Below are positions 17,170-25,077 of a stretch of DNA of 64,000 nt, piece after piece (positions within the stretch are counted from its first letter, which is position 1; the number at the start of each line of letters is the position of its first letter). Under the pieces are notes generated by a model. The model was given only the letters and a program-made list of their open reading frames with translations. It made no database searches and was not told where the DNA came from. Made by a program: the position numbers and the translations under genes. The DNA is from Cohaesibacter marisflavi. GTDB taxonomy: Bacteria > Pseudomonadota > Alphaproteobacteria > Rhizobiales > Cohaesibacteraceae. The DNA is taken from the NCBI RefSeq assembly GCF_900115225.1, contig NZ_FOVR01000008.1, forward strand, positions 62,001 through 126,000, given 5' to 3'.

Positions 17170-17184
17170 TGAATATTTTACTCA
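17170..17184. promoter_or_regulatory. RirA-type iron box before the exbB-tonB gene group
   Basis: TGA-N9-TCA at 17170-17184 in the context CTTGAATATTTTACTCAT, inside an AT-rich stretch 176 nt before the small secreted protein gene. The arms are less extended than in the other two boxes of this locus, but position and spacing agree. Confidence 0.5.
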
Positions 17185-17359
17185 TAAATAGATATTCTAA
17201 CTATTCACGCACATCTCTGCCTGAATCGGTCAAAGGGGTGCGTTTCTTCTTGTCCTGACGCTGTGATGGCTAGGGTTGACCTTCATGCTCGTTTTGAAGA
17301 GATCACCAGCTCTGCTGCATTGATGGATGGATGGTTTCTTAAATTTGGGAGCGTATAGA

Positions 17360-17803
17360 ATGCCAATTCGTAAGTCCTTTCTGATTGGATTTTCTTGCCT
17401 TTTTCCTCTGCTGCACGCTTCTGCACAGGCAACAGAAGCTGCACCGAATAGCGATAGGGTGATTTCTGTTGAGCTTAACAATGCTCAAGCGCTTGAAGGT
17501 GCCTGCCGACTGTCCTTCCTAATCCGCAATGACCTTGGTGTGCCCTTGGAGACGATGGGAATAGAGATTGTCATGCTGGACAAAAAGGGATTGGCGCAGG
17601 ATTTGATGGTTCTGAGTACGGGCGCCTTGAGCGAAGGCAAACGTCGGCTGCGTCAATTTGATTTGCCCGATGTGGACTGCGACGCGCTGAGTGAAATCCT
17701 GATCAATGACGTGTCGGACTGCCAGGCAGAAGGCATGACAGCCAGCAGTTGTCTTGCTGCGTTGCGCCCCTCTTCTCGCACCAATATCAAGCTGGGCCTG
17801 TAG
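17360..17803 (+). CDS. Small secreted protein of unknown function, first gene of the exbB-exbD-tonB group
   Basis: I do not recognise a named family. The 147-residue product has a signal peptide (PIRKSFLIGFSCLFPLLHAS, cleavage near SAQA). The mature part contains four cysteines (in EGACRL, DVDCDA, SDCQAE and SSCLAA) that could form two periplasmic disulfides. It begins at the ATG at 17360; an upstream in-frame ATG at 17327 would precede the signal sequence awkwardly. It is 62 nt before exbB, after an iron box, and likely cotranscribed with the TonB energising genes, which suggests a periplasmic accessory role in iron uptake. That role is inference only. Confidence 0.75.
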   Translation: MPIRKSFLIGFSCLFPLLHASAQATEAAPNSDRVISVELNNAQALEGACRLSFLIRNDLGVPLETMGIEIVMLDKKGLAQDLMVLSTGALSEGKRRLRQFDLPDVDCDALSEILINDVSDCQAEGMTASSCLAALRPSSRTNIKLGL

Positions 17804-17865
17804 GTCCTTTGGACCCTCAGTCCTCGTTTTTCTAACCTTATATTCTGTTAATCGGAAGTTTCATC

Positions 17866-18720
17866 ATGACTGAAAGCGCAACAGGGGCAGCTTCGGATCT
17901 TGCCACGACAATTGCTCAAACCTCTCAAACCATGGGGCAATCTTCTGAAGTTAGGCCCGCTATGGATGTGGTTGGCGATGCCGTTGGAAATGCGCCTGCC
18001 GACACCTCGAGCAGTTTTGATCTGAATGCCCTCTGGGGGCAAATTCACTCCATGATCGATATGGGTGGTCCGGTGGTCATGCTGCTTGCTGTCTTGTCGG
18101 TTCTTTCCTTGTCTGTCATTCTCTATAAGCTATGGCAGTTTTCCTTTATCGGAATCGGGCGACACAGCCGGGCACGCAAGGCCATCGGGCTGTGGCGCGC
18201 CGGGCACCGGGAAGATGCGCTTGCCTTGCTGGATAAAGGCAAGTCTCCGGTCACAATCGTTGTCGCGCATGCCATGCGGGGACAAGTGAACCATCCGGAT
18301 AAACAGGCCCTGATACGTGAAGATATCGAGCGGGTTGCTTTGCAGTCTCTCTCGCAAACGCGGGTCATGTTGCGGTTTCTTGAAACCGTTGGTCAGATTT
18401 CACCCCTTCTGGGTTTGTTCGGCACTGTGATCGGCATGATTGAAGCTTTTCAGCGGCTTCAGGAAGCCGGGGCGACTGTTGATCCGTCGGTGCTGGCGGG
18501 TGGTATTTGGGTGGCTCTACTGACGACTGCTGTGGGTTTGGCTGTGGCCATTCCGGCGAGCCTATTCGCAGACTGGTTCGCTAGCCGGGTTGAGCGCGAA
18601 CAGAGCATGATGGAAGAATTGGTAACGGCGGTGCTAACTGGCCAGCTGACAGACAAAGCGTCAGCCGCACACCATGCCGGGGCGGCGTCCGGTCATGGGG
18701 GGCTTGGCTATGCGACTTAG
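17866..18720 (+). CDS. exbB: ExbB-type proton channel subunit (MotA/TolQ/ExbB family)
   Basis: A 284-residue inner-membrane protein. An unusually long polar N-terminus (about 60 residues) precedes the first membrane helix near GGPVVMLLAVLSVLSLSVIL. The signature region follows, with ISPLLGLFGTVIGMIEAFQRL and GGIWVALLTTAVGLAVAIPA forming the second and third helices that line the proton path. Together with ExbD and TonB it converts proton-motive force into opening of outer-membrane receptors. Its stop codon lies ten bases inside the next gene, so the two are coupled. Sequence alone does not fully exclude TolQ, but the tonB gene downstream and no tolA/tolB argue for ExbB. Confidence 0.9.
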   Translation: MTESATGAASDLATTIAQTSQTMGQSSEVRPAMDVVGDAVGNAPADTSSSFDLNALWGQIHSMIDMGGPVVMLLAVLSVLSLSVILYKLWQFSFIGIGRHSRARKAIGLWRAGHREDALALLDKGKSPVTIVVAHAMRGQVNHPDKQALIREDIERVALQSLSQTRVMLRFLETVGQISPLLGLFGTVIGMIEAFQRLQEAGATVDPSVLAGGIWVALLTTAVGLAVAIPASLFADWFASRVEREQSMMEELVTAVLTGQLTDKASAAHHAGAASGHGGLGYAT

Positions 18721-19096
18721 TGCGCCACGCAAAAGGCGCTCAATTGTCGGCCTGACGTCTCTTATCGACGTCATTTTTCTGCTGTTGCTGTTCTTCATGC
18801 TGTCCTCCACCTTCTCACGTTATAGTCAGCTGGATCTGGGCGTCGCGGGTGTTGGGTCTGGCTCAGGCGGGGAACGGCCCAAGCTGATCATGTCTCTTTC
18901 TGATGATAGCGTGCTGCTGCTCAATGGCCGTGTAACGGAGCTTGGCGGTTTGGATGCGGCATTGGAGCCGTTTCTTGCAGAAGGTGTTGAGCGGGCTGTG
19001 ATTGTGCCAAGGGGCGATGTCACCCTGCAGGAGTTGGTTGCGCTTCTTGAGACCGTCAAGTCGAGCAAACTCAAATCCGTATCTCTGGCGAATTGA
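18710..19096 (+). CDS. exbD: ExbD-type biopolymer transport protein 1
   Basis: A 128-residue single-pass inner-membrane protein with the ExbD/TolR pattern: a short basic N-terminus, then SLIDVIFLLLLFFMLSSTF, in which the aspartate of LIDV is the protonatable residue of the channel. The periplasmic domain follows. The ATG at 18710 is preferred to the upstream in-frame ATG at 18674 because similarity begins at MRLSAPRKRR and a GGGGGG stretch precedes it. It overlaps exbB. Confidence 0.88.
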   Translation: MRLSAPRKRRSIVGLTSLIDVIFLLLLFFMLSSTFSRYSQLDLGVAGVGSGSGGERPKLIMSLSDDSVLLLNGRVTELGGLDAALEPFLAEGVERAVIVPRGDVTLQELVALLETVKSSKLKSVSLAN

Positions 19097-19133
19097 TTGA
19101 AGGAGACCCAGCCTTTGAAGCTGGTTGATCACC

Positions 19134-19592
19134 ATGCGTATGCATAAGGCGAAAGCCCATAAGAAAGTCCAGCCGGACAATACCATACCGCTCATCAACA
19201 TCGTGTTTCTGATGCTGATCTTCTTTCTGATTGCCGGTACGGTTGCGCCTCCGGTTTCCTCTGAGTTGACGCCACCCAATGCCAACAAGCTTGAGCAAAT
19301 GCCCCCTGCTGGCAATGCGGTTGAAATATTGGCTGATGGCACGCTCATTCATCACGGACGCGAGCTGAGCCTTAAAGAGATGTTAGCGCTGTTCCCTGTT
19401 GCCGATGCACAGCAACCAGCCAAGGCCAACAGTGCGAGCGGTGTTGCTCCTGCTTCGCCCCAAAGCGATGAAATCCTTCATATACTGGCTGATAAGGCAC
19501 TACCCGCCAAAAAACTGATGCCCCTATTGCAGGCCTTTCGTGCTGCGGGGCATCGCAAAATCCGATTGGTTACCTTGCGTGAGGGAGACTGA
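19134..19592 (+). CDS. ExbD-type biopolymer transport protein 2
   Basis: A second ExbD/TolR-family protein of about 152 residues. Its membrane segment is IPLINIVFLMLIFFLIAGTV; the position of the usual channel aspartate holds Asn (LINIVF rather than LIDVVF), with an Asp only just upstream in QPDNTIP. The periplasmic part is longer than in the first ExbD and has a low-complexity insert near residues 90-110. It begins 37 nt after the first exbD and its stop touches the tonB start (TGATG). It may pair with the first ExbD in a mixed complex. Starts at 19125 (TTG) and 19140 (ATG) are alternatives. Confidence 0.85.
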   Translation: MRMHKAKAHKKVQPDNTIPLINIVFLMLIFFLIAGTVAPPVSSELTPPNANKLEQMPPAGNAVEILADGTLIHHGRELSLKEMLALFPVADAQQPAKANSASGVAPASPQSDEILHILADKALPAKKLMPLLQAFRAAGHRKIRLVTLREGD

Positions 19593-20608
19593 TGCGCCTA
19601 TCCGGTTTGTCCCTATTTATCCTGTTATCCCTTCTCGTGCATGGTCTCGGTGCATGGCTGTTGCTTGATGCTCCGCAAGAGTTCCGCGAGGAACGGGGGG
19701 CTGGTGCGACGGCGCTCGAAGTGGGTAGCCTGTTTGACTCCGTGGCGCAGGATGCTGTGGAGCCGACGCGCGTCGAGGAGGTATCCGAGAGTCAGAGACC
19801 CGTTGATCCTGTCGAGCCTGTTGAACCAAGAGAGGTGGTCGCCGAACAAGCTCGCCCCGCCGTTGAGCCTATCAAAGCGCAAGAGATGGCAGCGGTTACG
19901 CCGGACGCTGTTTTAGAGAACCAGATACAAGATCTGACTGCAAATGATGCGTTGGACAGCCCTGATATTGTCAAGGCCGAGGCGATTGAGCCCGTCGATA
20001 CGGATGAAGCGCCAGTATTGAAAGACGCGTCAGTGGTGGTTCCGCGTCAGATAGTTGAAGAAAGCAAGATCGGGCCAGATCCTGTGAAGACAGTGGAAGC
20101 GCGACCTGTTCAAGCCACAGCCCAGGTTATCGAGCGTTTGCCGCAGCCTAAAGTGCGCCCACCTGCGCCCAAACAGGTAGCAGCCAAGCCCGCTGAAAAG
20201 CAACAGAAAGCTCGCAAAGCAACTGTAGCATCTCGCAAGGGTGGTTCTGTTGCCAACAGCAAGGGGCGAGCTGGCGCGACAGGCGGCAACGGGGGCCGAA
20301 GCACCACTTCCAACGGCGATGCTCTGACGTCAAACTATAAGGGCAAGGTGCGTTCTGAAGTGGCACGCAAGAAACGCTATCCCAATGCGGCGCGGCGCAG
20401 AGGGGAAACCGGAACGGCGGTCATTCGCTTTGTCGTTGCGCGCAATGGGGCCATGTCCGGTTTGCAGTTGGTGCGTTCATCCGGGAGCGACACCCTCGAT
20501 AAGGCGGCCTTGAAGATGGCGCAAAGAGCTGCCCCCTTCCCCGACATTCCGGCTGGAACGGGAAAAAGTCAGATCAGATTCACGTTGCCCGTGAGTTTCT
20601 CCAGATGA
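19592..20608 (+). CDS. tonB: TonB energy-transducing protein
   Basis: A 338-residue protein with the TonB layout: an N-terminal membrane anchor (LSLFILLSLLVHGLGAWLLL), a long acidic, proline- and valine-rich periplasmic spacer (VDPVEPVEP and following), a basic and glycine-rich link, and a C-terminal TonB domain from about residue 250. That domain shows RKKRYPNAARRRGETGTAVI and the final IRFTLPVSFSR. It spans the periplasm to contact the receptor's TonB box. It overlaps the second exbD gene by one base and ends the iron locus. Confidence 0.92.
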   Translation: MRLSGLSLFILLSLLVHGLGAWLLLDAPQEFREERGAGATALEVGSLFDSVAQDAVEPTRVEEVSESQRPVDPVEPVEPREVVAEQARPAVEPIKAQEMAAVTPDAVLENQIQDLTANDALDSPDIVKAEAIEPVDTDEAPVLKDASVVVPRQIVEESKIGPDPVKTVEARPVQATAQVIERLPQPKVRPPAPKQVAAKPAEKQQKARKATVASRKGGSVANSKGRAGATGGNGGRSTTSNGDALTSNYKGKVRSEVARKKRYPNAARRRGETGTAVIRFVVARNGAMSGLQLVRSSGSDTLDKAALKMAQRAAPFPDIPAGTGKSQIRFTLPVSFSR

Positions 20609-20615
20609 TGAAAAT

Positions 20616-20643
20616 GGGCGACGTCAAAGGGTCTGCGTCGCCC
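20616..20643. terminator. Stem-loop between convergent tonB and oxidoreductase genes
   Basis: GGGCGACG and CGTCGCCC form a perfect 8-bp GC-rich stem with a 12-nt loop, eight bases after the tonB stop. There is no clear T-run on either side, so termination strength is uncertain, but the position between convergent genes fits a shared terminator. Confidence 0.5.
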
Positions 20644-20667
20644 GGAATACTCTATTTCCCTTGATGC

Positions 20668-21915
20668 TTAGTTGGCGCCCACGCGCGCGACCATTGGCAC
20701 ATAATTTTCCAGCTCCTCTGCCGGGAAGGTGACCGTCCTGCCCTCCTCCGCTGAATAATAAAGCCCCATGAGCATTTGCACCACGGCAACACCATCCATG
20801 AATGTTTCGCTTGGGGTTTCTCCCTTGCGGAAGCATTCCACCATGTGCCGGTTTTCATCGGTGTAGCCATAAATGCCCGCCTCATCTTCCAGCACGGGCA
20901 TGAGCCCCTGCTCGGCATTTTGCTTTTCGACCAGATCTTCGCCTTCGGCACCCGAGATTTCGCGTGACATGAAGATCTTTAGGCCGGTCGCCAGAGAATT
21001 GAATTCCATGGAATATTCCGGTCCCAGCAGTTCCAGCTGGATGCGCAGTCCTGCGCCAACATAGGCCCATGACGTCGTCGCCTCGATCATCAGGTCGTTG
21101 CCCTCTTCATCTTCCAACGTAATGGTGGCGCGGGCAAAATCTTCCGATGGCCTGTTACGGTAGTCAACATCTGGTCCATAGCGCTCGCTGAGTTGCTGGG
21201 CATATTTGGGTTGGGTCCATTTTAGGTTGGCCACGGTGCCATTGACCGCCTTGATCTTGAGCGAGCTGCGCGGTTTTGCCGGATCGGTCAGAAGATGGCG
21301 CGCAACCTCGACACTGTGGCACATCATGTCATTGAGCACGCCGCCGCCCTGTTTGTCGCCTTGCCAGAACCAGGCTGCGTGGGGGCCGGAATGTTCCTCG
21401 GCTGCGCGCGCGAGATAAGGTCGCCCGGCATTGGCCGCTGCGCGCCGCCAGATGATCTCCTTACCGCGCAAGACTGGCGTACAGAAGACCTGATTTTCCA
21501 GATAGCCATGATTGAGTTTGGCGTCTTCCGCCAGCCGGAGCATTTCATTTGCCTCACCGATGGTGCGCGCGAGCGGTTTCTCGCAGGCAACGGCAACAAT
21601 CTTGCTGCGCTTCTCGGTCACGGCTGCATGGATCTGGCGCATGATATCAAGGCGCGTGTGATTAGGCGACAGAATCCAGATGGCGTCGATGCCCTCATCT
21701 TCAAGCATGCCGTCCAGCGAAGAAAAGGAGGTGCATGGACCAAGCCCAAGCTCCGCGGCCAGATCGACGATGCGCTGGCGGTTTTCTTCGCTACGGCTAT
21801 AAACCCCACCTACTTTGACATTACGTACACCGAGCATCGATTTGAGATGAAACTCAGTGATGAAACCACTTCCCACGAGGCCCATCGTCAGAGTGTCTTT
21901 GGGTGTCATTGTCAT
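20668..21915 (-). CDS. Gfo/Idh/MocA-family oxidoreductase
   Basis: A 415-residue NAD(P)-dependent sugar dehydrogenase of the glucose-fructose oxidoreductase/inositol dehydrogenase family. The N-terminal Rossmann fold shows MGLVGSGFITEFHL, and the family's catalytic lysine lies in CEKPLA. The alpha/beta C-terminal domain follows and contains MCHSVEVARHLL, with a histidine typical of the active site. It is the last gene of the leftward sugar transport group, 111 nt behind the LacI gene, and presumably oxidises the imported sugar or a derivative. The substrate cannot be named. Confidence 0.85.
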   Translation of the reverse strand: MTMTPKDTLTMGLVGSGFITEFHLKSMLGVRNVKVGGVYSRSEENRQRIVDLAAELGLGPCTSFSSLDGMLEDEGIDAIWILSPNHTRLDIMRQIHAAVTEKRSKIVAVACEKPLARTIGEANEMLRLAEDAKLNHGYLENQVFCTPVLRGKEIIWRRAAANAGRPYLARAAEEHSGPHAAWFWQGDKQGGGVLNDMMCHSVEVARHLLTDPAKPRSSLKIKAVNGTVANLKWTQPKYAQQLSERYGPDVDYRNRPSEDFARATITLEDEEGNDLMIEATTSWAYVGAGLRIQLELLGPEYSMEFNSLATGLKIFMSREISGAEGEDLVEKQNAEQGLMPVLEDEAGIYGYTDENRHMVECFRKGETPSETFMDGVAVVQMLMGLYYSAEEGRTVTFPAEELENYVPMVARVGAN

Positions 21916-22026
21916 GCGTGTCTTCCCCCTAATTCATATTCAGATACTGGTTCTAATTGGTTTTTGTGTTGATACAGGGACCGAGGTCTGTGTCTCCCTG
22001 AACAGCCAATCAAGCCGGATTCCTGC

Positions 22027-23058
22027 TCAAGACGATGGATGATAGGTCTTTTGTGGCGGTGGTGCGGTTGTTTCCCTGATGACAATCTCTGTTGGAACCA
22101 CGATGGAGTCCGTGTCCGGATTATCGCCGGAAAGATGGGCGAGCAGCCGTGTCATGGCACGACGTCCAATTTCAAGGCATGGCTGGCGCACGGTCGTCAA
22201 GGCGGGCACGAAAGCCTCGGCGAGATAGGTGTCATCAAAGCCGAAGATCGAAAGATCCTCGGGTACGGAAAGCCCTCTCTTTTTGGCCGCACGTATGGCG
22301 CCGAAAGCCATTTCATCATTGGCCGTGTAAATGGCGGTCGGTGGGTCTGGCAGATCAAGAAGACGGTCGGCGGCTCTCTCTCCGCTTTGATAGCTGAAAT
22401 TGCCCTGTTGGATATAGGCCTCCGGCAGCTTGAGCCCGTCGGCCATCATGGCGTGGCGAAATCCCGCCAAACGCCTCACGCTCATGCCTTCGGGAATGGG
22501 GCCTGCGATATAGGCAATCTTCTGGTGCCCCAGCGAGACGAGATGATCAATCGCCTCGATGGAGGCGTATTCATTGTCAATGACCACGTGGGTCAAGTCG
22601 ACATTGTCGATCATTTCAAGAGCCACAACCACTTTTTGGGAGATGTCGTGAGGCAAGTCGCAATCGAGCGGCATTTTGCCGGTCATCAGAATCATGCCGT
22701 CAGCACGGCCATCGCTCAACATGTTGAAATAGTCGGCTTCTCGCTTGGGGTCGTCCTCGGTGTTGGCCATCAAGAGCGAGTAACCTGCATCATGGGCTAT
22801 GCTTTCTGCGCCCTTGAAGATATCCAGATAAAAGGGGTTGCCGATGTCGCGGACCACCACCAAGATCGACATTGTCTTCTGGGTTCTGAGGTTGCGCGCG
22901 CTTATGTTGGGGCGATAGTGCAGTGTTTCGGCAATCGCGCGAATATGGCTAAGTGTCGGCTCCGCGACCAGCCCTGTGCCACTCAAGGCGCGCGAGACCG
23001 TCGTCGGCGATACACCGGCCTTGAGTGCGATATCTTTGATTTTTGCCCTCTTGTTCAC
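22027..23058 (-). CDS. LacI-family transcriptional regulator
   Basis: A 343-residue repressor. The N-terminal LacI helix-turn-helix is KIKDIALKAGVSPTTVSRAL, followed by the hinge helix region and a periplasmic-binding-protein-like sensor domain (MSILVVVRDIGNPFYLDIFKG and onward). The GTG at 23058 is chosen because GAGGG lies five bases upstream and the HTH begins a few residues later; the longer reading from 23172 adds a cysteine-rich stretch with no homology pattern. It lies 52 nt behind the second permease gene, so it is in the operon it most likely controls through the TGAAATCGATTTCA sites near 27724. Confidence 0.88.
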   Translation of the reverse strand: MNKRAKIKDIALKAGVSPTTVSRALSGTGLVAEPTLSHIRAIAETLHYRPNISARNLRTQKTMSILVVVRDIGNPFYLDIFKGAESIAHDAGYSLLMANTEDDPKREADYFNMLSDGRADGMILMTGKMPLDCDLPHDISQKVVVALEMIDNVDLTHVVIDNEYASIEAIDHLVSLGHQKIAYIAGPIPEGMSVRRLAGFRHAMMADGLKLPEAYIQQGNFSYQSGERAADRLLDLPDPPTAIYTANDEMAFGAIRAAKKRGLSVPEDLSIFGFDDTYLAEAFVPALTTVRQPCLEIGRRAMTRLLAHLSGDNPDTDSIVVPTEIVIRETTAPPPQKTYHPSS

Positions 23059-23110
23059 GATTGCCCTCGTTCGCTTCTTATGGTCCCCCTTTTTGTTCCT
23101 GTTGTTGTTG

Positions 23111-24103
23111 CTATCCGCGCAAGGCCTTGCTGCGACCATAGAACAAGAGGAGAACAAGCAGGGTGAGGCCAAACACGACCTGTCGACCGGATTCGCCTAT
23201 GCTGAGTGTGGTCAGGATGCTTTGCATCAGGATCAACAGGAAAGCACCGGCCATCGTGCCTGTATAGCCGCCTTTGCCTCCGGAAAGTGGGGTTCCTCCG
23301 AGAACAACCGCGATGATCGAAGACAGCATGTAGCTATCGCCCACATTGGCAAAGGAGGTACCTGAATAGCCAAGAATGCAGATGCCCGCGAGCGCTGCGA
23401 ACATGCTCGACAGGGCGAACAGCATGATGCGGATCAGCCGCACCGGCACACCCGCCATATAGGCGGCATTTTCGTTTGAGCCGATGGCGTAAATCTTGTG
23501 TCCAAGGGATGTGCGCATCAGCAGGAAGGCCATCAGCAGCCCTACCGCTGCCCAGAGCCATATGATGCCGGGTAGATTGAACAGGAAGGGTTTGGAGACA
23601 AAATTGGCAAGCGCAGGAGCTGCTAGGCCCGATGGAATGCCCTGTCTTATGACCACCAGAAGGCCCTGAAGCACGCCGAGCATGCCAAGGGTCATCACAA
23701 GCGGCGGAATGCCGAAAATGGTTACGCCAACGCCATTGATCAGACCTACCAGCCCGCCAGCAGCGAGACAAACGAGGATGGCGGCAATGATATTGGCGTT
23801 GCTGCCATCCATGACATTGCCAGCGAGCACGGCGCTCAGGGATACGACCCCTCCGACAGAGAGGTCGATCCCCTCGCGTCCCCCCAATATAACCAGATTT
23901 TGCCCGGCAGCGACGATACCGAGCAAGGCTGCCACGATGAGCAGACGCAGGATCTGTTCCATCGAAGCAAAGCCGGGTGACAATGCTTCGCCCGCAGTGA
24001 GTAGAAGCACGATCAGAATGAATGCGACCAGAAGCGGGTTTTTCAGATAGACAAAGAGTGCGGATCGGGACTCTTGCGGGTTGCTATGCTGCATAATGGT
24101 CAT
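23111..24103 (-). CDS. Sugar ABC transporter permease (RbsC type) 2
   Basis: A 330-residue permease of the ribose/xylose/galactose (BPD_transp_2) class, with around eight to ten membrane segments. Landmarks are GREGIDLSVGGVVSLSAVLA near residues 75-95 and SSIIAVVLGGTPLSGGKGGY near the end. The ATG at 24103 overlaps the stop of the upstream permease by four bases (ATGA); an earlier in-frame start at 24181 would lie far inside that gene. It forms a channel with the other permease. Confidence 0.9.
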   Translation of the reverse strand: MTIMQHSNPQESRSALFVYLKNPLLVAFILIVLLLTAGEALSPGFASMEQILRLLIVAALLGIVAAGQNLVILGGREGIDLSVGGVVSLSAVLAGNVMDGSNANIIAAILVCLAAGGLVGLINGVGVTIFGIPPLVMTLGMLGVLQGLLVVIRQGIPSGLAAPALANFVSKPFLFNLPGIIWLWAAVGLLMAFLLMRTSLGHKIYAIGSNENAAYMAGVPVRLIRIMLFALSSMFAALAGICILGYSGTSFANVGDSYMLSSIIAVVLGGTPLSGGKGGYTGTMAGAFLLILMQSILTTLSIGESGRQVVFGLTLLVLLLFYGRSKALRG

Positions 24104-25077
24104 TGGTTGATCCTCTTGGAAGCCAGAACACCAAGCATCAGCACCACAAGGATTGTCGCCCCTTGGGCCAGATTCTGCCATTGCGACGGGACGCCTGCAT
24201 AAAAGACAAGCGAGCTGATCAAGCCGATGATGATCGCTCCGATGGCCGAGCCAAAGGCTGACCCGATGCCGCCGGAAAGGGCTGTCCCCCCCAGCACAAC
24301 AGCGGCCACGCTCGACAGTGTCATGGCTCCGCCCACGAGCGGATCGCCGCTGGCCGTATCACCCGTGATGCAGAAGGCGGCAAGGGCTGCAAAAATACCG
24401 CAGATGATATAGCCGTAGATCCGGATGCGCGTCACTGACAGGCCGGATTGATAAGCCGATAGCTGTCCATTGCCCACGGCGAGCAGCTTGGTGACAAGCC
24501 CGGTTTTCGCCATGATAGCCAGAAGCGCGATCAGAATGGCGATGAAGAAGAAGACATTGGGAATGCCATAGCTGCGCCCACCATAGACCTTCCAGAAGAG
24601 GCTTGGTGCCGGCATGCCAGCCACCGGCAATACCCAGAGCGCGATACCGGAAATAAGAATGCTGGTGGCAAAGGTTGCCACGATGGCTTGCATACGCAAG
24701 CCGGAGACGACGATGCCATTCATCAGGCCACATAAGGCGCCGATCGCTATGCCTGCGCCCAGCGCTAACAAAACCACATAGGGTTCGCCGCCGAATTGGC
24801 TCATGATCACCACAATGGATACATTGACCAGAGACAGGATGGCTCCCACAGACAGGTCAATATCGGCGGTGTAGACCACAAAGGTCTGGCCCACGGACAG
24901 AAACACAAGGGCAAGATAGGTGCTCGCAACGCCCTTGAGCGCACGCACCGTCATACTGTTGGGTTCGGCGATGCCGTTCAGGATGAACAGCAGCATCAGC
25001 ATGCCAAGCGCCGGTATGAAGGGAAAGCGCCTTAACAAGGTTGCCATGCGGGATTTGAATGATATGGCCTTGGTCAT
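24100..25077 (-). CDS. Sugar ABC transporter permease (RbsC type) 1
   Basis: A 325-residue permease paralogous to the next gene. Family motifs are YTADIDLSVGAILSLVNVSI near residues 70-90 and SSVAAVVLGGTALSGGIGSA near residue 255. It overlaps the upstream ATPase gene by four bases and the downstream permease by four, which indicates a tightly coupled operon. Two different RbsC-type permeases, rather than one used as a homodimer, occur in a subset of this transporter class. Confidence 0.9.
   Translation of the reverse strand: MTKAISFKSRMATLLRRFPFIPALGMLMLLFILNGIAEPNSMTVRALKGVASTYLALVFLSVGQTFVVYTADIDLSVGAILSLVNVSIVVIMSQFGGEPYVVLLALGAGIAIGALCGLMNGIVVSGLRMQAIVATFATSILISGIALWVLPVAGMPAPSLFWKVYGGRSYGIPNVFFFIAILIALLAIMAKTGLVTKLLAVGNGQLSAYQSGLSVTRIRIYGYIICGIFAALAAFCITGDTASGDPLVGGAMTLSSVAAVVLGGTALSGGIGSAFGSAIGAIIIGLISSLVFYAGVPSQWQNLAQGATILVVLMLGVLASKRINQ

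Noticed and set aside
22039-23166. A 375-codon frame antisense to the LacI gene
   Set aside because: The opposite strand encodes an intact LacI protein with HTH and sensor domains; this frame has no family pattern.
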